Shown here: positions 6,301-8,668 of the stretch, piece by piece
How positions within the stretch are numbered: the stretch's first letter is position 1
Layout: every line of letters begins with the position of its first letter
Assembly (NCBI GenBank): GCA_031255695.1
Contig: JAIRSA010000146.1
Coordinates: forward strand, 1 to 8,668
Origin: Eubacteriales Family XIII. Incertae Sedis bacterium
GTDB taxonomy: Bacteria; Bacillota; Clostridia; Peptostreptococcales; Anaerovoracaceae
Direction of reading: 5' to 3'
DNA length: 8,668 nt
Notes under the pieces: model-generated
What the model was told of the DNA's origin: nothing
Seen by the model: only the letters and a program-made list of their open reading frames with translations
The model's database searches: none
Program-made: the position numbers and the translations under genes

Positions 6301-6860
6301 TGACCGCCCAGCGCGCGGATCTGACAGGGGCGATAGCCTCGCTGAGGAAGCTCATAGAGGACACGGACAAGACCATAAAAGAGAATTTCCGCACGAATTT
6401 CAACAAAGTCGTGGACAACTTCAGCGAGACCTTCCGCATGCTATTCGGCGGCGGGAAGGGCGAACTGAGGCTTGAGGATGAAAACAACCCGCTGGAATGC
6501 GGCATAGAGATAAGCGCCCAGCCGCCCGGCAAGAAGCTGCAGAACATGAACCTGCTTTCGGGCGGGGAGCAGGCGATGACGGCGATAGCGCTGATGTTCT
6601 CGATATTGAAGGCGAAGCCGACGCCGTTCTGCATACTCGACGAGGTGGACGCGGCGCTCGACGACAGCAATATAAACCGCTTCGCCAATTATCTGGAGAA
6701 TTTCGACGAGACGCAGTTTGTGCTCGTCACGCACCAGAAAGTGACAATGGAATACGCGAGCGCCCTCTACGGCGTGACGATGCCGGAGGAAGGGATCTCC
6801 AAGATATTGTCGCTGCATATCGGCGAGGCGGAGACGAAGGAATTCGCCATGCAGCTGTAG
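3294..6860 (+). CDS. smc: Chromosome partition/condensation ATPase Smc
   Basis: Smc is the ATPase of bacterial condensin; with ScpA and ScpB it extrudes and aligns DNA loops to separate sister chromosomes. The 1188-residue length is typical. The N-terminal head has Walker A GPNGSGKS (31-38) and the Q-loop region ISQGKISEI, followed by FEEAAGITKYR where the coil begins. Charged, Ala/Glu-rich coiled coil spans about 170-500 and 670-1000, flanking the hinge (about 503-665, from YEGYNSGVRAV to INAAGAITGGA). The C-terminal head has signature LLSGGEQAMTAIAL (from 1087) and Walker B FCILDEVDAALDD (from 1112). Gln1093 stands where Arg or Lys is common, a mild variation. GTG 3294 is chosen because MYFKRIDINGFKSF matches the family N-terminus and AAAGGGG (3281-3287) lies six bases upstream. 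It overlaps rnc by 11 bases, implying coupled translation. Confidence 0.97.
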   Translation: MYFKRIDINGFKSFAEPVTIEFQEGITCVVGPNGSGKSNISDAIRWVLGEQSPKALRGGKMEEVIFAGTASRKPKGMAEVTLVIDNSARILPIDFAEVAIRRRMFRSGEIEYSINNTQCRLRDIRELIMDTGIGVDGYSVISQGKISEIVNSKPENKRELFEEAAGITKYRAKKAESERKLESASANLDRVDDIIDEIEARIGGLKEDSEKAKEYLVLRDRYKELEINITLKNIDNIQLKNEYIKDELAEIEARIEEIKEDKAGLDAESLAGRERGSALEAEAAEMNARLMENVNEAAEIAGRAQLNEAKKETLERDKERLADEMGTLSGRLAKEKENLGSLMDGAGEADAKLGALRSEMIAGAAKAAAQAELVAKLTERSDRLKNSIFEIHRERAAKESEAAGMENLTETLSKRLEQLEAEIESSGAGIADIESALGQAEGRAAEAEESLSRLSREYAGAEAAYAEHSQKEEVLSAESQKARLRYEQLSARRKTIEEMESNYEGYNSGVRAVMKSGVKGLRGVVAELMEAPKGMEVAIETALGASMQNIVCEDDDSAKAAIRYLKDNKAGRLTFLPMKTIRGGGDRKDAAVAEAKGFMGYAVGNIRFSDDLLAIFEYLLGRVVIMDNLENAVAASKQAGGRLRFVTLDGDVINAAGAITGGAFKNRSANLLARRSEIGELARQLEGLAQEREGINSAIEGLRGDIEADRGAMKRAQAALRGKEMEKAAADSEAANLAARLAEMSERGVKWEKESAGIKSEMEKSRGMIDSLLAEIEGLKAKEAETALEAEEELKRHEDEKAAFDKLNEEVTEIRLRTAAAESEKLNADRIIERVRASIAEIEADIEARRAKLEEAGRMEAELYTGDIDIAGLLEEKENEKKGLEIRLEIIREQRAKAARLADELAAGKEELDGRLAAEQTRKYEAEIRKAKNDTLLDSMKDKLWEEFEVSYIQAIEFKKGGFVMGPAVKESREIRNRMKVLGEVNVGAIREYEAVSERYEVLTAQRADLTGAIASLRKLIEDTDKTIKENFRTNFNKVVDNFSETFRMLFGGGKGELRLEDENNPLECGIEISAQPPGKKLQNMNLLSGGEQAMTAIALMFSILKAKPTPFCILDEVDAALDDSNINRFANYLENFDETQFVLVTHQKVTMEYASALYGVTMPEEGISKILSLHIGEAETKEFAMQL

Positions 6861-6862
6861 GG

Positions 6863-6982
6863 GCCGGCCAGGGCCTGGCTGTTGGCGCGGCACCGTGTGG
6901 GGCAGCGCTGGCGGGCATATGTGCAGCCTGGCCGCTGGGGCGGGCGTACTGCGCCGGCCAGGGATCTGGCTGTTGGCGCGGC
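6863..6982. repeat. Direct repeats of about 30 bp with 90-bp period, smc-ftsY gap
   Basis: Copy 1 (6863-6891) and copy 2 (6953-6982) both open GCCGGCCAGGG and end CTGGCTGTTGGCGCGGC, differing by CC... against ATC... at the middle junction. Similarity continues weakly downstream of each copy (ending GGGCAG), and a third partial copy, GCGGCCAGGGCCTGTGGC, lies at 6998-7015. TTGGCGCG in each copy is the complement of an octamer in the 43-bp repeats at 1293-1378. Confidence 0.7.
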
Positions 6983-7045
6983 CGCCGCGTTGGGCAGGCG
7001 GCCAGGGCCTGTGGCATTAACATTGATATAAATGCGTATTATATA

Positions 7046-7052
7046 GAGAGGT
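7046..7052 (+). promoter_or_regulatory. Ribosome binding site that fixes the TTG start of ftsY
   Basis: GAGAGGT ends seven bases before TTG 7060. No ATG or GTG lies in frame between this site and the conserved N-terminal helices of FtsY, so TTG is the best start. Confidence 0.6.
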
Positions 7053-7059
7053 AACTGAA

Positions 7060-7968
7060 TTGGCTTTTGGAGGCAAATCATTTTTCGGCAAATTGCAGGA
7101 GAAGATCGAGCGCGTGATCTTCCAGCGCCCCGCCATAGACGAGGGCATGCTTGAGGAGCTTGAAGAGGCGCTCATAACATCGGATATAGGCATGGATACC
7201 ACCGAACGCATAGTCTCGGAGCTGCGGGAGGCCATAAAGCGGGAGCGGCTTTCGGGCGCGGACGAGGTAAAGGCGCAGATCGCCGCCATCGTTGAGGGCA
7301 TCGTGGACAAGGGCGAGCGGCACGCGATCTGCGGCAGCACGCCGCTGATCATCATGATGATCGGCGTGAACGGCGGCGGGAAGACCACATCCATCGCGAA
7401 GCTTGCCCATATATTCAAGCGCGAAGGCAAGTCGGTGCTCCTGGCGGCGGCGGACACATTCCGCGCCGCGGCGGGCGAGCAGCTGGAGATATGGGGCGAG
7501 CGCGTGAACGTCAATGTGATAAAGCACAAGGAGGGGGCGGATCCCTCAGCAGTGATATACGACGCGATACAGTCCGCCAAGGCCAAGGGCATAGACGTGC
7601 TCATATGCGACACGGCGGGGCGGCTGCAGACCAAGAAGAACCTCATGGCGGAGCTTGAGAAGATGAACAAGGTCATCGGCAGGGAGTTCCCGGAGGCGGC
7701 CAGGGAGAACCTGCTCGTGCTGGACGCGACCACAGGCAAGAACGCGGTTTCGCAGGCGCGCGAATTCGGCCAGGCGGCGGAGATTTCGGGCCTGATCCTG
7801 ACGAAGATGGACGGGACCGCCAAGGGGGGCATCGCCATTACCATTTCAGACGAATTCGACCTTCCCGTGAAATACATCGGCCTGGGCGAAAAGATAGACG
7901 ATCTGGAGGCCTTCGACCCCGCAGGGTTCGCGGCGAGCATATTCAGCCAGGGGCAGTATGGGCAATAG
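7060..7968 (+). CDS. ftsY: Signal recognition particle receptor FtsY
   Basis: FtsY is the membrane-associated GTPase that docks the SRP-ribosome complex (Ffh plus 4.5S/scRNA) at the translocon for co-translational insertion of membrane proteins. The 302 residues cover the N and G domains only; the acidic A domain of E. coli FtsY is absent, as in many Gram-positives. The N-domain helices occupy about 1-85. GTPase motifs are GVNGGGKTT (102-110), DTFRAAA (132-138), DTAGR (184-188), TKMDG (248-252) and GLGEKIDDL (274-282). Ffh shares the NG core, but the absence of a Met-rich M domain and the GLGEKIDDL ending near the C-terminus favour FtsY. The start is TTG 7060, supported by GAGAGGT upstream. 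It is separated from smc by a 199-base repeat-bearing gap, although the smc-ftsY order itself is conserved. The stop codon lies inside a small hairpin, and der follows after 29 bases. Confidence 0.95.
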   Translation: MAFGGKSFFGKLQEKIERVIFQRPAIDEGMLEELEEALITSDIGMDTTERIVSELREAIKRERLSGADEVKAQIAAIVEGIVDKGERHAICGSTPLIIMMIGVNGGGKTTSIAKLAHIFKREGKSVLLAAADTFRAAAGEQLEIWGERVNVNVIKHKEGADPSAVIYDAIQSAKAKGIDVLICDTAGRLQTKKNLMAELEKMNKVIGREFPEAARENLLVLDATTGKNAVSQAREFGQAAEISGLILTKMDGTAKGGIAITISDEFDLPVKYIGLGEKIDDLEAFDPAGFAASIFSQGQYGQ

Positions 7969-7974
7969 CCCATA
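7957..7974 (+). promoter_or_regulatory. Hairpin spanning the ftsY stop codon
   Basis: TATGGGC and GCCCATA form a perfect 7-bp stem around the loop AATA; the TAG stop (7966-7968) lies in the loop and first stem base. The sequence after it is A-rich, not T-rich, so it is not an intrinsic terminator on the plus strand. It ends 23 bases before the der start and could affect coupling between ftsY and der. Confidence 0.45.
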
Positions 7975-7997
7975 ATAAAACAGAAAGAATCAAGCAA

Positions 7998-8668
7998 ATG
8001 AGCAAACCGATTGTAGCCGTGGTAGGCAGGCCTAACGTAGGCAAATCAACCTTTTTCAATAGGATCGTCGGCAGGCGGGTATCGATAGTCGAGGATACCC
8101 CCGGCGTGACGCGCGACCGCATATACGCGGAGGCCGAATGGGGCGGCATGGAATTCGCCCTGGTAGACACGGGCGGCATAGAGCCTGACAGCGAGGACGT
8201 CATATTCTCGCAGATGCGCGAGCAGGCCGAGGTGGCCATGGACACGGCCGCCGTCATCGTTTTCATGGTGGACGGCAAGGACGGCCTTACATCGTCGGAT
8301 CGCGACGTGGCGGATATGCTGATGCGCACGAAGAAGCCGATAGTCGTGATAGTCAACAAGGTGGACTCGCCCAAACAGGAGGAGAACCTATATGATTTCT
8401 ACGAGCTCGGCCTGGGCGAGCCGATAGCTATATCGGCGGCGAACATGCTTGGGCTGGGGGATGCCCTGGACGCGGTAGCGCAGAACCTGCCCGCCGCCGA
8501 TGGCGCCGATGACGACGAAGCCATAAAGGTGGCCGTTATTGGCAGGCCCAATGTGGGCAAATCCTCGCTGGTAAACGCCATTTTGGGCGAAAACAGGGTC
8601 ATCGTCTCGGACATAGCGGGGACGACGAGGGACTCGATCGACACGCCCTTCGAGAGGGACGGCGAGAA
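7998..8668 (+). CDS. der: Ribosome-assembly GTPase Der (EngA), 3' end missing
   Basis: Der is an essential GTPase with two tandem G domains and a KH-like C-terminal domain that acts in 50S subunit maturation. The window holds the first 223 residues, about half of the protein. G domain 1 shows GRPNVGKST (10-18), GVTRD (36-40), DTGG (57-60), NKVD (120-123) and the SAANMLGLGDALDAV segment (146-160). An acidic linker (168-174) leads into G domain 2 with GRPNVGKSS (182-190) and AGTTRD (207-212). Two consecutive domains of this type are diagnostic of Der and exclude Era and MnmE. ATG 7998 is chosen because MSKPIVAVVGRPNVGKS is the family N-terminus. The ribosome binding site is weak (only AGAAAG about 11 bases upstream), so translation may depend on ftsY 29 bases before it. 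The gene continues beyond the right edge. Confidence 0.96.
   Translation, partial: MSKPIVAVVGRPNVGKSTFFNRIVGRRVSIVEDTPGVTRDRIYAEAEWGGMEFALVDTGGIEPDSEDVIFSQMREQAEVAMDTAAVIVFMVDGKDGLTSSDRDVADMLMRTKKPIVVIVNKVDSPKQEENLYDFYELGLGEPIAISAANMLGLGDALDAVAQNLPAADGADDDEAIKVAVIGRPNVGKSSLVNAILGENRVIVSDIAGTTRDSIDTPFERDGE

Larger units (their letters stand above)
6861..7059 (+). other. smc-ftsY gap: GC-rich repeats, then AT-rich ftsY leader
   Basis: No gene is visible here. The first 155 bases are very GC-rich and carry direct repeats (listed separately) plus the interrupted palindrome GCCAGG-G-CCTGGC (6867-6879). The last 45 bases switch to AT-rich. TTAACA (7017-7022) with TATATA (7040-7045) has 17-base spacing, but transcription would then begin after the ribosome binding site, so I do not call a promoter. 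TATAAA at 7027-7032 lacks a -35. No stem followed by a T-run is seen, so read-through from smc is plausible. Confidence 0.5.

Overview
The window comes from a GC-rich bacterium, most likely a Gram-positive member of the Bacillota (Clostridia-like). Three things point that way: the run plsX-rnc-smc-ftsY, the single-head Smc and short FtsY types, and a neighbouring secreted protein with a thioester-domain-like fold typical of Gram-positive surface adhesins. Coding DNA is GC-rich but uses ATA (Ile) and AGG (Arg) heavily. I cannot name a genus.

Layout. Positions 1-660 hold the first 220 codons of a minus-strand secreted protein that runs off the left edge. It has a clear signal peptide, a strong ribosome binding site and its own extended -10 promoter (819-847). 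Positions 661-1572 are non-coding. They contain the minus-strand leader with an 8-bp hairpin, an AT-rich stretch with degenerate dispersed repeats (about 869-1198), a sharp switch to a GC-rich block with four 22-bp and two 43-bp tandem repeats (1201-1378), and then the plus-strand promoter (1436-1464) with a FapR-like half-site and a leader hairpin.

From 1573 onward a co-directional housekeeping cluster fills the window: plsX (phosphate acyltransferase), rnc (RNase III, GTG start overlapping plsX), smc (chromosome condensation ATPase, GTG start overlapping rnc), a 199-bp repeat-bearing gap, ftsY (SRP receptor GTPase, TTG start), and der (ribosome-assembly GTPase, cut by the right edge). The first three genes overlap and are probably one translationally coupled operon. 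ftsY and der may be read through from it or have additional signals in the gap. The products serve phospholipid synthesis, RNA processing, chromosome segregation, membrane protein targeting and ribosome assembly, a common growth-linked grouping in Bacillota.

I see no new multi-gene system. The most interesting points are the minus-strand adhesin-like protein, whose predicted thioester-forming Gln appears to be Lys, and the unexplained repeat families in the two intergenic gaps.
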